Notes under the pieces: model-generated
Databases searched by the model: none
Told to the model about the DNA's origin: nothing
What the model saw: the letters and a program-made list of their open reading frames with translations, nothing else
Position numbers and translations under genes: made by a program
Part shown: in pieces, positions 8,801 to 18,193 of the stretch
Layout of the letters: each line of letters opens with the position of its first letter
Numbering within the stretch: the first letter of the stretch is position 1
DNA from: Polluticoccus soli
GTDB taxonomy: Bacteria > Bacteroidota > Bacteroidia > Chitinophagales > Chitinophagaceae
Assembly: GCF_029269745.1 (NCBI RefSeq)
Contig: NZ_JARJHT010000002.1
Coordinates: 1,116,001 to 1,180,000, forward strand
DNA length: 64,000 bases
Direction: 5' to 3'

Positions 8801-9748
8801 ATGCGTAATATTAAGATCATAGAAGTAAGATCTGAGATAGGAGCAGGAACAAGAGGCGCAAGCCTCGGCATAGATGCCATACGAATAGCGGCGCTCGACT
8901 ACATGAGCAGCTTTTTTGTAAACTTTCCTTCTGAACAGGTAGAGAACGAGAACCGTCTTTTATACGAACCGGTAGCATCGCCCTACGCCAAGCGTATACA
9001 AGGTGTTTATACCATGTATGAGCGTGTGGCAAAAAGTGTTGCCGACACTTTGAAATCAGGACTGTTCCCACTGGTACTGGCTGGTGATCACAGCACCGCG
9101 GGTGGTACTATTGCAGGCATCAAAATGGCACGTCCTAAGAACAGGCTAGGTGTAATATGGATAGACGCACATGCTGATCTGCACACGCCCTATACTACCC
9201 CATCAGGCAACATGCACGGTATGCCACTCGCTACTGCCCTTGCCGAGGATAACATAGAGAGCCAGGTACACAACCCTGACGCACAAACCGTAGAATTCTG
9301 GAATAAGCTGAAAAGCATAGGCAAGATCGAGCCAAAGATCCAGCCGTCAGACATCGTTTACATTGCCATGCGCGATTTTGAAAAGGAAGAAGAACACCTG
9401 ATCAAGAAATATGGCATCAAAGTAATTCCAACACAGGAAGTGCGTCGTAAAGGTGTGGAGAGTGTAGTACGTTCTGCGCTACTCCATCTAAGCGCCTGCG
9501 ATGATATCTATGTTTCGTTTGACGTAGATAGCCTTGACAGCTCTATATCGCGCGGCACAGGCACACCGGTAAGCAACGGGCTGAAAGAAAGAGAAGCAGA
9601 AGACCTTATAGCTTCGTTTATGCAAAACCATAAGATCTGCTGCTTCGAGGTGACAGAGGTAAACCCAACGCTGGATAAAGAAAACCTGATGGCTGAGATA
9701 GCCTTCAACATTCTACAGCGTAGCGTGAACCTGCTCTTAGTGAACTAG
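8801..9748 (+). CDS. arginase/agmatinase/formiminoglutamase-family hydrolase
   Basis: This 315-residue ureohydrolase uses a binuclear manganese centre to hydrolyse guanidino compounds. Metal ligands are visible in GDHSTAGGT (near 96), WIDAHADLHTP (near 118-128) and SFDVDSLDSS (near 235-244). The composition and the spacing of these motifs resemble bacterial arginases, which split arginine into ornithine and urea, but agmatinase activity is not excluded. I choose the ATG at 8801; an upstream in-frame TTG at 8792 overlaps the promoter box. The gene is convergent with the secreted protein gene ending at 9760. Confidence 0.88.
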   Translation: MRNIKIIEVRSEIGAGTRGASLGIDAIRIAALDYMSSFFVNFPSEQVENENRLLYEPVASPYAKRIQGVYTMYERVAKSVADTLKSGLFPLVLAGDHSTAGGTIAGIKMARPKNRLGVIWIDAHADLHTPYTTPSGNMHGMPLATALAEDNIESQVHNPDAQTVEFWNKLKSIGKIEPKIQPSDIVYIAMRDFEKEEEHLIKKYGIKVIPTQEVRRKGVESVVRSALLHLSACDDIYVSFDVDSLDSSISRGTGTPVSNGLKEREAEDLIASFMQNHKICCFEVTEVNPTLDKENLMAEIAFNILQRSVNLLLVN

Positions 9749-9759
9749 TTCTCTAACCA

Positions 9760-10224
9760 CTACTTTGTCAACACCAGCCGCATTGCTTTACCGGGAGAAG
9801 CTTTGCCCGCAGCTGAGCGCACTGTGATCTGGTCAAAATATACAGTATCGCCTGGTTTTGAGCGTTCTGTGATGTTATTCAGAAGAAACGTGGTCAGGCT
9901 ATCACCCATACAATATTCCACCAAGTGGTCGGTCACCCACATCAGGTTGCCTACTGAATCCTCATAGAGATTGCGCTCGCCATAGGTGAGTGCAAATCCG
10001 TCGACGCCATATGGCATCCCAAGGGAATCGCGCGACGTGAGCCCTTGTTTCAACAATGAATCAAAAGTCTTTTTGCTCAGCTTACCATCAGAGACAGTCG
10101 ACCGCCCCAGGTAAACTGGAATGCGTTTTACCGGCTTGTCTGTCTTCTTATCTTTCGTTTGCGCCCATACAGTTACAGACGCCAACGAAAGACATATCAC
10201 AACAAATTTTAGCTTCGTATTCAT
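9760..10224 (-). CDS. secreted hypothetical protein
   Basis: This is a 154-residue protein with a clear Sec signal peptide (residues 5-21, cleavage after VTVWA). The mature part is hydrophilic and contains no catalytic motif that I recognise. Its C-terminal 40 residues (KPGDTVYFDQITVRSAAGK followed by a hydrophobic strand) loosely recall the C-terminal beta domain of gliding-motility proteins such as GldM, but this is only a resemblance by eye. It lies 10 bases downstream of valS on the same strand and is likely on the same transcript, although the near-consensus box TAACTTTA (10231-10238 on the minus strand) could give separate expression. Confidence 0.6.
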   Translation of the reverse strand: MNTKLKFVVICLSLASVTVWAQTKDKKTDKPVKRIPVYLGRSTVSDGKLSKKTFDSLLKQGLTSRDSLGMPYGVDGFALTYGERNLYEDSVGNLMWVTDHLVEYCMGDSLTTFLLNNITERSKPGDTVYFDQITVRSAAGKASPGKAMRLVLTK

Positions 10225-10234
10225 TTTCCTAAAG

Positions 10235-12865
10235 TTATAATAAACTCAGGCTTTCTTCAATAGCTTTTATTTTAGCTAAGGCGTCAGCCTGCTTTTTACG
10301 CTCAATTTCTATCACCTCGGGTTTCGCATTCTGCACAAAGCGTTCGTTACCCAACTTCTTATCAATGCTTCCCAGGAACCCTTTCAGGTAGTCCAGTTCT
10401 TTTTGCATCTGCTCTTTCTGTGCGCCAGTATTTACATTGGCAGCATCGGCCTCAATGTACAGTTTATCGGTCTGCACCACTATAGCAATACTGCCCTGCT
10501 TTGGTTCAGCAGTAAAACCGATCTGCTCGGCGTTTACTTGCCTTGCCAAGATGGGTTCTACCTTCTTGTAGAAATCCTGCTGCGCGGTATCTATCCACAA
10601 TTTGATTGTCTCTTTGGGCTTCAGCTGGTTCTTGTTGCGCGTGTCACGAACCGCTGTGATCAGCTCCTGCAACAATGCGCCATCTTTAAGTATTCCCTTA
10701 TCAACGCTTTTTGTAGTGGGCAGTTGCTTTACGATCAGGTCGTCACCCTCTTTGCGTTCACGCAGCGAATGGAATATTTCCTCGGTAATGAACGGCATAT
10801 ATGGATGCAACAGCTGCAGCAGACTTTCGTAGATATTGATAGTACGGTCGTACACATCACGGCTCATTGGTTGATCCTGTGCAGGTTTTATCCATTCAAG
10901 ATACCACGAGCAGAAATCATTCCATATCAAAGAGTAGATGGTTTTCAAAGCTTCGCTGAGGCGGAAGTCTTTCATCAAATCTGCTACCTCGGCAGAAGCA
11001 TCAGCCAGCCTGTGTTCCATCCAATCGATAGCAAAACCTGCATTTGACTCAACACCATCAGCTATCCTGCTCTCCCACATCTTCACCAGCTTGGTGGCGT
11101 TCCACATTTTATTGCTGAAGTTGCGGCCCTGCTCCAGAGATGATTCATCGTACAGCAGGTCGTTACCAGCGGGAGCAGATATCATCACGCTGAAACGCAA
11201 GGCATCAGCACCAAATTGTTCAATCAGGTTCAACAGATCGGGCGAGTTACCGAACTGCTTACTCATTTTCTTCCCTTCTTTGTCGCGAACCATACCCGTA
11301 AAGTATACCTTGTTGAATGGCTTCTCGTCCATGAACTCGAAACCAGCCATGGCCATACGCGCCACCCAGAAGAAGATGATATCAAAACCAGTAACCAGTG
11401 TGCTTGTAGGATAGTAATATTTCAGTTCAGCGTTATTAGGGTCTTTGTTCCAGCCAAACACCTGCATTGGCCACAACCAGCTGCTGAACCAGGTATCCAG
11501 CACGTCTTCATCTTGCCTCAGTTCTGGTTGCTTAGCCGCTAACTCTGGCTTTTTAGCTTTGTATTGTTCGTGCGCGCCTGCGGCGTCGGTAGCCACGTAA
11601 ATAGCACCTTCGCTGTCGTACCATGCAGGAATACGTTGCCCCCACCAAAGCTGGCGACTAATGCACCAATCTTTGATATTGCCTACCCAGTGACGATACA
11701 GGTTTTTGAATTTAGCCGGGATCAGTTCGATATTATCATTCAGTACATTCTCGAGTGCAGGTTTAGCCAACTGCTCTACATCACACCACCACTGCACTGA
11801 CAGCTTTGGTTCAATAACAGCATCGGTACGCTCTGAGAAACCTACCTGGTTGCTGTAGTCCTCTACCTTTACCAAGTTGCCCGCGGCTTCCAGGTCGGCG
11901 AGTATTTTCTTGCGTACAGCAAAACGGTCTTCACCGATGTACAGCTGAGCAGCTTCGCTCATGGTGCCGTCATCGTTCAGTGTATCTATAACCTGCAGGT
12001 TGTGTTTCAGACCAAGGTTGTAGTCATTGATGTCGTGCGCAGGAGTAACCTTCAACGCACCAGTACCGAATTCTTTATCGATGTAATCATCAAAAATGAT
12101 CGGTACGCGTCGGTTTACCAGCGGTACGAAGCAGAATTTGCCCTTCAGGTGAGTGTAGCGTTCATCTTCCGGATGCACGCACACAGCAGTATCGCCCAGG
12201 ATAGTTTCAGGACGAACGGTAGCTATCGTTATGTATTCTTCTTTGTCACTGTCGATCTTATAACGAACGTAAACCAGTTTAGAGTTGGTTTGCTTGTAGA
12301 TCACCTCCTCGTCACTCAAAGCAGTTTTTGCCTTGGGATCCCAGTTGATCATTTTTACGCCGCGATAGATATAACCCTTGTTGTATAGTTCAACGAATAC
12401 GCGCATTACAGCAGCATAGTACTCGTCGTTCATGGTGAAGTTAGTACGGTCCCAGTCGAGCGAACAGCCTAGCTTGCGCAGCTGTTGCAAGATGATGCCG
12501 CCGTATTTTTCTTTCCACTCCCAGGCATATTTCAGGAACTCATCGCGCGACAACGACTTTTTATCGATGCCTTTTTCGCGGAGCATACCCACTACCTTAG
12601 CCTCTGTAGCAATAGATGCGTGGTCTGTACCCGGCACCCAACAGGTATTGAAACCCTCCATTTTAGCACGACGGATGAGTATGTCCTGGATAGTATTATT
12701 CAGCGCATGGCCCATGTGCAGCACACCGGTAACGTTGGGCGGAGGTATGACAATGCTATATGGCGGACGTTCGTCAGGGACTGATTTAAAATACCCTGAA
12801 CGTTCCCAATGTTCATACCAACGTTGTTCGGCTTCGCCGTGCTGAAAATTCTTACTTAGTTCCAT
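10235..12865 (-). CDS. valS: valyl-tRNA synthetase
   Basis: This 876-residue class Ia synthetase charges tRNA-Val. The HIGH motif is PPNVTGVLHMGHAL (residues 42-55) and the KMSKS motif is KKMSKQFGNSPD (near 535), with Gln in place of the final Ser, a form seen in other valine enzymes. The CP1 editing domain occupies about residues 190-350, with TVRPETILGDTAVCVHP and GTGALKVTPAHDINDY as editing-site blocks. The tRNA-binding anticodon domain follows the catalytic core, and residues 810-876 form the terminal coiled coil typical of ValRS. The length fits the family. It is preceded by an exact TAnnTTTG box at 12894-12901. Confidence 0.97.
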   Translation of the reverse strand: MELSKNFQHGEAEQRWYEHWERSGYFKSVPDERPPYSIVIPPPNVTGVLHMGHALNNTIQDILIRRAKMEGFNTCWVPGTDHASIATEAKVVGMLREKGIDKKSLSRDEFLKYAWEWKEKYGGIILQQLRKLGCSLDWDRTNFTMNDEYYAAVMRVFVELYNKGYIYRGVKMINWDPKAKTALSDEEVIYKQTNSKLVYVRYKIDSDKEEYITIATVRPETILGDTAVCVHPEDERYTHLKGKFCFVPLVNRRVPIIFDDYIDKEFGTGALKVTPAHDINDYNLGLKHNLQVIDTLNDDGTMSEAAQLYIGEDRFAVRKKILADLEAAGNLVKVEDYSNQVGFSERTDAVIEPKLSVQWWCDVEQLAKPALENVLNDNIELIPAKFKNLYRHWVGNIKDWCISRQLWWGQRIPAWYDSEGAIYVATDAAGAHEQYKAKKPELAAKQPELRQDEDVLDTWFSSWLWPMQVFGWNKDPNNAELKYYYPTSTLVTGFDIIFFWVARMAMAGFEFMDEKPFNKVYFTGMVRDKEGKKMSKQFGNSPDLLNLIEQFGADALRFSVMISAPAGNDLLYDESSLEQGRNFSNKMWNATKLVKMWESRIADGVESNAGFAIDWMEHRLADASAEVADLMKDFRLSEALKTIYSLIWNDFCSWYLEWIKPAQDQPMSRDVYDRTINIYESLLQLLHPYMPFITEEIFHSLRERKEGDDLIVKQLPTTKSVDKGILKDGALLQELITAVRDTRNKNQLKPKETIKLWIDTAQQDFYKKVEPILARQVNAEQIGFTAEPKQGSIAIVVQTDKLYIEADAANVNTGAQKEQMQKELDYLKGFLGSIDKKLGNERFVQNAKPEVIEIERKKQADALAKIKAIEESLSLL

Positions 12866-12893
12866 GTTTTCGCTGAGCGCAAATTATAAGTGT

Positions 12894-12901
12894 GCAAAGA
12901 T
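12894..12901 (-). promoter_or_regulatory. -7 promoter box of valS
   Basis: Minus-strand TATCTTTG, 28 bases before the valS ATG. No T-box or other riboswitch-like element is visible in the short leader. Confidence 0.55.
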
Positions 12902-12992
12902 AATACCTAACTCCCGTCCTTCAGAATTTGTAACATTTTGCTCTGTTAAGCTCATGTAAAACCCTGCAACAACCGACAAACACATATCGCAA

Positions 12993-13000
12993 TATTTTTG
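12993..13000 (+). promoter_or_regulatory. -7 promoter box of the copper-monooxygenase-like gene
   Basis: TATTTTTG matches TAnnTTTG and lies 27 bases before the ATG at 13028. Confidence 0.45.
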
Positions 13001-13027
13001 CTTATCTTGCAGTAAACGTCGCCCCAA

Positions 13028-14602
13028 ATGAAAAAACTCTTACTCATCACCTCGGCACTCTTCACCACTTTGACAGCCGTGAAAGCGCAGACACCCGTAT
13101 GGAGCACTGACATTGCCCCGATAATAAACAACAAGTGCGCATCGTGCCACAGGCAAGGTGGTATTGCGCCGTTCTCGCTTATTGGATATAACAATTTGAT
13201 GGCACAGCCCGGCGTAGCAAACGCTGTTCAAACCAAGCGCATGCCCCCATGGCCTCCAGACCCAAGCTACAGCAGGCTGGCCCACGAAAGACTATTATCG
13301 CAAAAGGAAATAGATAAAATACTGGCATGGGCAAACAACGGCAAACCGCAGGGCGACCCGACACTGGCACCACCAGATCCGGTCTTTCCGGCTAATGGCG
13401 ACTTGCCGGGCACACCAGACCTTATTTCTAAGATACCGCATTTTACATCTACGGCCACTTCCGGCGACCTGTACCAATGTTTTGTAATACCCAGCGGACA
13501 GGCTGCGGATAAATACATCACAGCCATTGAAGCATTGCCTGGCAATAGACCCATCGTACACCACGTACTCGTTTATGCAGACACGACCGGTACATGCGCC
13601 TCTCTTGACGCAAATGATCCGAACCCCGGCTATGTAAGTTTTGGCGGTGTTGGCACTAACGATGCAAAACTATTGGGTGGCTGGGTTCCGGGAACAGCGC
13701 CTATCAAGCTCCCCTCTGGCTTTGGCATACGTCTGCCTAAGAATGCAGATATCGTCATCCAGATTCACTATCCTGCAGGTTCAAATACGCAGATCGACAG
13801 CACCGAGGTCCATTTCTTCTTCGCATCAGGTCCGGTAAGGCGGGTAGATATCAACCCTGTGTTGAACCACGTTACTAATATCGATCAACCGTTATTCATT
13901 CCTGCTAACGCCACCAAGACATTCACTGAATCCTTCAATATCCCTGTTATCCTCGGAGATGCGTCGATATTAGGCGTCGCACCGCATATGCACCTGATAG
14001 GCCGAAACATCACCACTTTTGCCGTCACGCCGGCGAACGACACGGTCAAATTCATCCGCATCAACAACTGGGACTTTCACTGGCAGGGATTCTATGCCAC
14101 GCGCAATATCGTGAAGGTAGCCGCAGGCTCTACCCTGTATTCGCATGCGTTTTACGACAACACGACCAATAATCCATTCAACCCAAGCAATCCGCCACAG
14201 AACGTTAGCGCAGGTGAGAATACGACCGATGAAATGATGCTAACCTACTTCATCTACACCAAGTACCAGGCTGGCGATGAGAATATCCAGATCGACACTT
14301 CAACACTGGCAGAACTATCTGTGGGCAACTATTATAAAGGCGAGGTGTTGTTTGAACCGTATCCCAATCCGGCAACCAACGAACTGGTTGTAAAATGCCA
14401 TTGGGACAAATCAGTAACAGCTACGATTGATCTGGTAGACATCAGCGGAAAGATTAGCAAAAGACTGGCGGCTGCTGCACGTATTGAAAGCGGATATTCT
14501 GCACTGAAATATTCTGTTGCCGACCTGCCTGCGGGCGTGTACACACTGAGACTAAAAACGGAAGAGGGATTACGAACGGAGAAGCTGGTGATACAACGAT
14601 AA
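13028..14602 (+). CDS. secreted cytochrome-c-motif and copper type II monooxygenase-like protein with T9SS sorting domain
   Basis: This 524-residue exported protein has a signal peptide (residues 1-20). Near residue 38 it carries a haem-c motif CASCH followed by GGIAPFSL and later MPPWPPDP, the usual pattern of cytochrome-like domains fused to copper monooxygenases. The central part resembles peptidylglycine alpha-hydroxylating monooxygenase: HHVLVYAD (CuA pair), QIHYPAGSN, PHMHLIGR (CuB His pair) and MMLTYFIYTKY for the Met ligand. The last 80 residues form a type A T9SS sorting domain, starting at PYPNPATNELVV and ending in a PAGVYTLRL strand. It should act outside the cell. Its substrate is unknown. 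Confidence 0.85.
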   Translation: MKKLLLITSALFTTLTAVKAQTPVWSTDIAPIINNKCASCHRQGGIAPFSLIGYNNLMAQPGVANAVQTKRMPPWPPDPSYSRLAHERLLSQKEIDKILAWANNGKPQGDPTLAPPDPVFPANGDLPGTPDLISKIPHFTSTATSGDLYQCFVIPSGQAADKYITAIEALPGNRPIVHHVLVYADTTGTCASLDANDPNPGYVSFGGVGTNDAKLLGGWVPGTAPIKLPSGFGIRLPKNADIVIQIHYPAGSNTQIDSTEVHFFFASGPVRRVDINPVLNHVTNIDQPLFIPANATKTFTESFNIPVILGDASILGVAPHMHLIGRNITTFAVTPANDTVKFIRINNWDFHWQGFYATRNIVKVAAGSTLYSHAFYDNTTNNPFNPSNPPQNVSAGENTTDEMMLTYFIYTKYQAGDENIQIDTSTLAELSVGNYYKGEVLFEPYPNPATNELVVKCHWDKSVTATIDLVDISGKISKRLAAAARIESGYSALKYSVADLPAGVYTLRLKTEEGLRTEKLVIQR

Positions 14603-14620
14603 AACAAACTGACTGACCAA

Positions 14621-14654
14621 TAAAAAAATAAGCGCCGGGACAATACCGGCGCTT
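14621..14654 (-). terminator. Rho-independent terminator of rnpB
   Basis: A 9-base-pair stem (14630-14638 with 14646-14654) with a 7-base loop is followed on the minus strand by seven T residues. It lies just after the 3' end of the RNase P RNA and also faces the convergent secreted-protein gene. Confidence 0.85.
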
Positions 14655-14671
14655 CATCATTTAACCAAAAC

Positions 14672-15036
14672 AACCACAAACCTGTAAGCCGGATTCTGTA
14701 ATCTCAAATGGTCATTGAGACGGCTATCATTTATCTGGTCACGCAATCGCTTGCGTGATCTATCTGCCAACCCACGGACATCGGGCGAGCCGCCCTCGAT
14801 CGTCCGCCTATTTGGCATTTCAGCGCGCAAGGTTTACCCCCTCGCCATGTTGCCATGGCGATGCGTAGGCTTTTACCCTACATTTTCACCCTTACCCCCA
14901 ATGTGAAGGCGGTTATTTTCTGTGGCACTTTCTGTATTCCGCTGACGCGGAACCCCACCCGTTAGGTGGTGCGCTGCTCTTTGCTGTCCGGACTTTCCTC
15001 CCCTGCTTGCGCCGAGGCGATAACCCGGTTTGTAGT
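14672..15036 (-). ncRNA. rnpB: RNase P RNA (catalytic subunit, tRNA 5' processing)
   Basis: Read on the minus strand, this stretch has the universal core of bacterial RNase P RNA: GAGGAAAGUCCGGAC near the 5' end, the CR-II/III-like block GGGUAAGGGUGAAAA with GUAGGGUAAAAGCCUAC, and ACAGAAUCCGGCUUAC near the 3' end. The outer ends pair as the P1 helix (ACAAACC at 15027-15033 with GGUUUGU at 14676-14682). The length of about 365 nucleotides and the presence of the type A helices fit the ancestral (A) class. It has its own promoter and terminator. The exact ends are estimated from the P1 helix. Confidence 0.96.
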
Positions 15037-15041
15037 CGATA

Positions 15042-15073
15042 CAAAATTAAAGAAAAATAGCTCATCTAATCAA
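15042..15073 (-). promoter_or_regulatory. promoter of rnpB
   Basis: On the minus strand, TTG (15071-15073) and TAATTTTG (15042-15049) are separated by 21 bases. The predicted start, about four bases past the box, falls near 15038, which agrees with the first base pairs of helix P1. Confidence 0.7.
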
Positions 15074-15172
15074 ATAAAACTCCAGCCAGTAATGCATTTA
15101 ACATTTTGGCACGTTTGGGTTTTCGACCCAGGCTGTAGGATCGTGATATTGAATGGAGCGCTGCGAAGAGTT

Positions 15173-16246
15173 TTAAAACAAGGAATACTGCTTATCATAA
15201 CCGGCATGTTTAGCCTCATGCTCCAACAGCCATTTTTTGCGCCACAGGCCGCCGCCATAACCTGTGAGGTGTCCGTTCTCCCCTATCACGCGGTGACATG
15301 GAATAATAATAGCTATACCATTCTCGCCATTAGCTCGAGCTACCGCACGTATCGCTTTCTCATTGCCCAGAAAAATGGATTGACCTTTGTATGATTTGGT
15401 AGTACCATAGGCTATTTGCTGCAAGCCGCGCCACACCTTCTGCTGAAACTCAGTACCAATAATATGAAGCGGAAGATCGAACTCTCTTCTTTGCCCGGTA
15501 AAGTATTCCTGCATCTGCTCATTCAGCACTTTAAAATGCGGGTGATCGCCGGGAATGAGCTTGGCATTCAGCCCTTGCTCTATACGCTTCATGATGCTTT
15601 CCATCATGCGGCGTTCGGCGAAGTCGAAGAGACAAATCCCTTCGTCCGTAGCGCCGGCTATCATAGGGCCTACCGGTGTAGTGATCCTTGTTATAGTTAC
15701 CAATTGCTGTGATTTACTTTGTTGTGGTGTGTGGCCGGTGAGTTTACGAAATGATTCTCCGAAACCGCTTAGGGACTCGAAACCATTATCAAATGCCGTT
15801 GTTGTGATCTTATCGCCGTACCTGATCTGACCGAAAGCTCTGTTGATACGCAGGAAGCGTTGATAAGACTGAAAAGTCATTCCGTAATGCTGCTTAAACC
15901 ATCGGCGCAATGTTGCCGGTTCTACCCCGCGCTGCCGCAGATCCCAGTCCTTTAGCCGTAACGCGGGGTCGCGTTGCAGGTCTGCCAACAATGTGCTGAT
16001 ATAAGCAGGAGTTTCTCCTTTTTGCTGCAGGGGTTTGCAAACCTTACAAGGACGGTAGCCATTCAGCAAAGCATCTTTAGCCTCGGTGAAAAACGCTACG
16101 TTCTGAAACTTTGGCTTGCGCGCTGTGCAGGCTGGGCGACAAAAGATACCGGTAGTCTTCACCGCCATAAAAAACAGCCCTTCGAAAGAGGCATCTTTAC
16201 GGCAGCTGGCCTCGTACATAATCTCCGGTGTCAGTTCCTGCTGCAT
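15173..16246 (-). CDS. ada: Ada: methylphosphotriester sensor, AraC-type regulator and O6-methylguanine-DNA methyltransferase
   Basis: This 357-residue protein has the three classical Ada parts. The N-terminal zinc domain carries GIFCRPACTARKPK and PCKVC, whose four Cys bind zinc and accept methyl from phosphotriesters. An AraC-type helix-turn-helix lies at about 90-175. The C-terminal domain has the suicide active site IIPCHRVIGENGHLTGYGGG (near 316-335), which removes methyl from O6-methylguanine. The protein repairs alkylated DNA and, once methylated, activates its own gene in other bacteria. I start at the ATG at 16246 (MQQELTPEIM); an upstream in-frame start would add 12 residues unlike the family. 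Confidence 0.93.
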   Translation of the reverse strand: MQQELTPEIMYEASCRKDASFEGLFFMAVKTTGIFCRPACTARKPKFQNVAFFTEAKDALLNGYRPCKVCKPLQQKGETPAYISTLLADLQRDPALRLKDWDLRQRGVEPATLRRWFKQHYGMTFQSYQRFLRINRAFGQIRYGDKITTTAFDNGFESLSGFGESFRKLTGHTPQQSKSQQLVTITRITTPVGPMIAGATDEGICLFDFAERRMMESIMKRIEQGLNAKLIPGDHPHFKVLNEQMQEYFTGQRREFDLPLHIIGTEFQQKVWRGLQQIAYGTTKSYKGQSIFLGNEKAIRAVARANGENGIAIIIPCHRVIGENGHLTGYGGGLWRKKWLLEHEAKHAGYDKQYSLF

Positions 16247-16305
16247 TAGTGCAAAGTAACCGCATCTGCACGCAAGCAACAACCGAAAATTGAACAGGCA
16301 TTTTT

Positions 16306-16950
16306 TTAGTGTGAGAGTTCGCCGGCTATGATGGTAGACACTTCGCCGGCGCAGCTGTATACCATCAGATGTGTACCGCCATCAATCCAATAGTCAGGCT
16401 TCGAAATAGCGGAAGGTAGCACATGATCGTTGGTTCCGTGGATGTGGATGATATTCGGCGGTACTACCTCGTTATGCCATTCGACAATGGCCCTCGATGC
16501 CCATTTGACAAAAGCACCATCGGCATCGCGAATGATACCGTTTAGCAGGCGTATCTCGTCTGCAGTCTCAGCCCCGAATATTTTGCAGATATACCTGTTA
16601 GGAATAGAAAAAACAAAAGGGGGTAATATCTGCGACCTGATCAATGCCTGCACTGCCCTGTTGAGCTTAGGCAGTTCGAGTTTTGTCTTAGCGCTGGAGA
16701 TAAGGAAAGCTTTTTTGACCGGTAGCGCCTTAGCTATCTCCGTACACAGCATGCCGCCAAAAGACAAGCCGAGGATAATAGGATTCTCCTCATCTATAAG
16801 CTTGGCTATTCGAAGGGCATATTGCGGTAAGGTTTCTTTACGTTCCGGCTTGATCCAAGCCAGGTGTACCAGCTCATAACCGGGAATGGACAGTTTACCG
16901 AAAATGCGGTCATCGGCACCGATGCCGCTCAGACAATATATTTTACCCAT
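16306..16950 (-). CDS. alpha/beta hydrolase
   Basis: This 214-residue protein has the alpha/beta hydrolase fold. The nucleophile elbow is GLSFGG (near residue 64, catalytic Ser), followed by a likely acid in HGTNDHVLP (near 175) and the catalytic His in DGGTHLMVYS (near 196). The segment YCLSGIGADDRIF at the N terminus is the oxyanion-hole strand seen in small esterases of Bacteroidota. The substrate is unknown. I take the ATG at 16950, since the next upstream start would be a TTG. It lies 41 bases downstream of plsX on the same strand, so the genes may share a transcript. Confidence 0.8.
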   Translation of the reverse strand: MGKIYCLSGIGADDRIFGKLSIPGYELVHLAWIKPERKETLPQYALRIAKLIDEENPIILGLSFGGMLCTEIAKALPVKKAFLISSAKTKLELPKLNRAVQALIRSQILPPFVFSIPNRYICKIFGAETADEIRLLNGIIRDADGAFVKWASRAIVEWHNEVVPPNIIHIHGTNDHVLPSAISKPDYWIDGGTHLMVYSCAGEVSTIIAGELSH

Positions 16951-16991
16951 TGGCAATACTGCCAATAAAAATATACCAGACTTACGAGAAA

Positions 16992-17951
16992 TTATTCAAC
17001 TGTAGTAGTTGGAGCAAAGCGTTTTTTGAACACGCTCATCAGGTCGGCTGCAACTATTTTACGGGCTACGTCGATCATGTTCTTGAACGCAAGCGCATTA
17101 GAAACACCGTGGCCTATGATCACCGGGCTATTAATGCCCAGGATCGGCGTACCACCGAAGATCTCATAGTTAAAATTATCAAGGAATGAATCTGATAACT
17201 TGCGCTCCGTTAAGATAGTATGTACCGACTCGGCCATCTTTAGGATAACGTTACCCACAAAGCCTTCGCAAACAATAACGTCAACATCTTCAGAGAATAC
17301 ATCTCTACCTTCGATGTTGCCGATGAAGTTGATGTCGGTTTGCTCTTTAAGCAACGGGTAAGTAGCTTGAGCCAGGATATTGCCTTTGCCTTCTTCTTCA
17401 CCAATGTTCAGCAGGCCCACACGTGGATTTTCGATACCGTAAACATTCTTTACGTACAGCGAACCCAGCTGCGCGAACTGCACCAGGTTTTCAGGCTTGC
17501 AATCGGCGTTGATACCAACGTCCAGCATCAAACCAAACTTACCGCTTGGCCTTGGTACAGGCGAAGCGATGGTCGGGCGTTGGATACCGTCGATATTTTT
17601 TACTGAATACATAGCACCCACCATCATAGCGCCGGTATTACCTGCGCTGATGAATGCATCGGCCTTTTTCATGGCCAGCATACCAAAACCAATGGCGATG
17701 CTGGAGTTTTGTTTCTCCTTCAGCGCCTTAGTAGGATGTTCGTGCATCCCGATAACCTCGGGAGCACTAACGACGGTAAACCGTCCTTTATACGGTTCTA
17801 ATAGCGAAAGATGCGGTGTGGCCGCTTCTTCGTTGCCAATAAGCAACAAGTGCACCGACGGATCGGGCACTTGCTCAAAAAATTGTTGAACACCTTTAAT
17901 AGCTTCCGCGGGCGCGAAATCTCCGCCCATGATATCAAACGCTATCTTCAT
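16992..17951 (-). CDS. plsX: phosphate acyltransferase PlsX
   Basis: This 319-residue enzyme makes acyl-phosphate from acyl-ACP, the first step of phospholipid synthesis in the PlsX/PlsY route. Typical blocks are MKIAFDIMGGDFAPAEAIKG at the N terminus, SAGNTGAMMVGAM (near 100), GLMLDVGINADCKPENLVQF (near 139), GNIEGRDVFSEDVDVIVCEGFVGN (near 210) and the terminal LGINSPVIIGHG. It follows rpmF by 20 bases, in the gene order DUF177-rpmF-plsX that is conserved across many bacteria, so lipid and ribosome synthesis are transcribed together. Confidence 0.96.
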   Translation of the reverse strand: MKIAFDIMGGDFAPAEAIKGVQQFFEQVPDPSVHLLLIGNEEAATPHLSLLEPYKGRFTVVSAPEVIGMHEHPTKALKEKQNSSIAIGFGMLAMKKADAFISAGNTGAMMVGAMYSVKNIDGIQRPTIASPVPRPSGKFGLMLDVGINADCKPENLVQFAQLGSLYVKNVYGIENPRVGLLNIGEEEGKGNILAQATYPLLKEQTDINFIGNIEGRDVFSEDVDVIVCEGFVGNVILKMAESVHTILTERKLSDSFLDNFNYEIFGGTPILGINSPVIIGHGVSNALAFKNMIDVARKIVAADLMSVFKKRFAPTTTVE

Positions 17952-17971
17952 TCAAACCGTAATGTAGCTGT

Positions 17972-18181
17972 TTATTGATTTGTTTCTCCTTCAGTAGCTG
18001 GTGTTTTGTCCATCACGACTTTACCGCGATAGTACAGTTTACCTTCTACCCAATGAGCACGGTGACGCAGGTGGCTTTCACCAGTTACCGGATCAATGCT
18101 CCAAGTTGCAGCAACAGCTTTATAGTGCGTACGGCGTTTAGCACCGCGTTGTTGTGAGTGACGTCGCTTCGGATTAGGCAT
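17972..18181 (-). CDS. rpmF: 50S ribosomal protein L32
   Basis: This 69-residue basic protein matches L32: [20 protein letters not shown] at the N terminus is diagnostic. The two CxxC pairs found in zinc-binding L32 are absent, so it is the zinc-free form. A hydrophilic tail after residue 60 is longer than in most relatives. It lies 12 bases after the DUF177 gene. Confidence 0.95.
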   Translation of the reverse strand: MPNPKRRHSQQRGAKRRTHYKAVAATWSIDPVTGESHLRHRAHWVEGKLYYRGKVVMDKTPATEGETNQ

Positions 18182-18193
18182 CTTACTTAGATT

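Noticed and set aside
10403-11047. 214-residue plus-strand frame inside valS
   Set aside because: It is antisense to a complete valyl-tRNA synthetase, with no recognisable domain.
14715-15394. Plus-strand frames across rnpB and the end of ada
   Set aside because: The region is the RNase P RNA with its conserved core, promoter and terminator; these frames are incidental.
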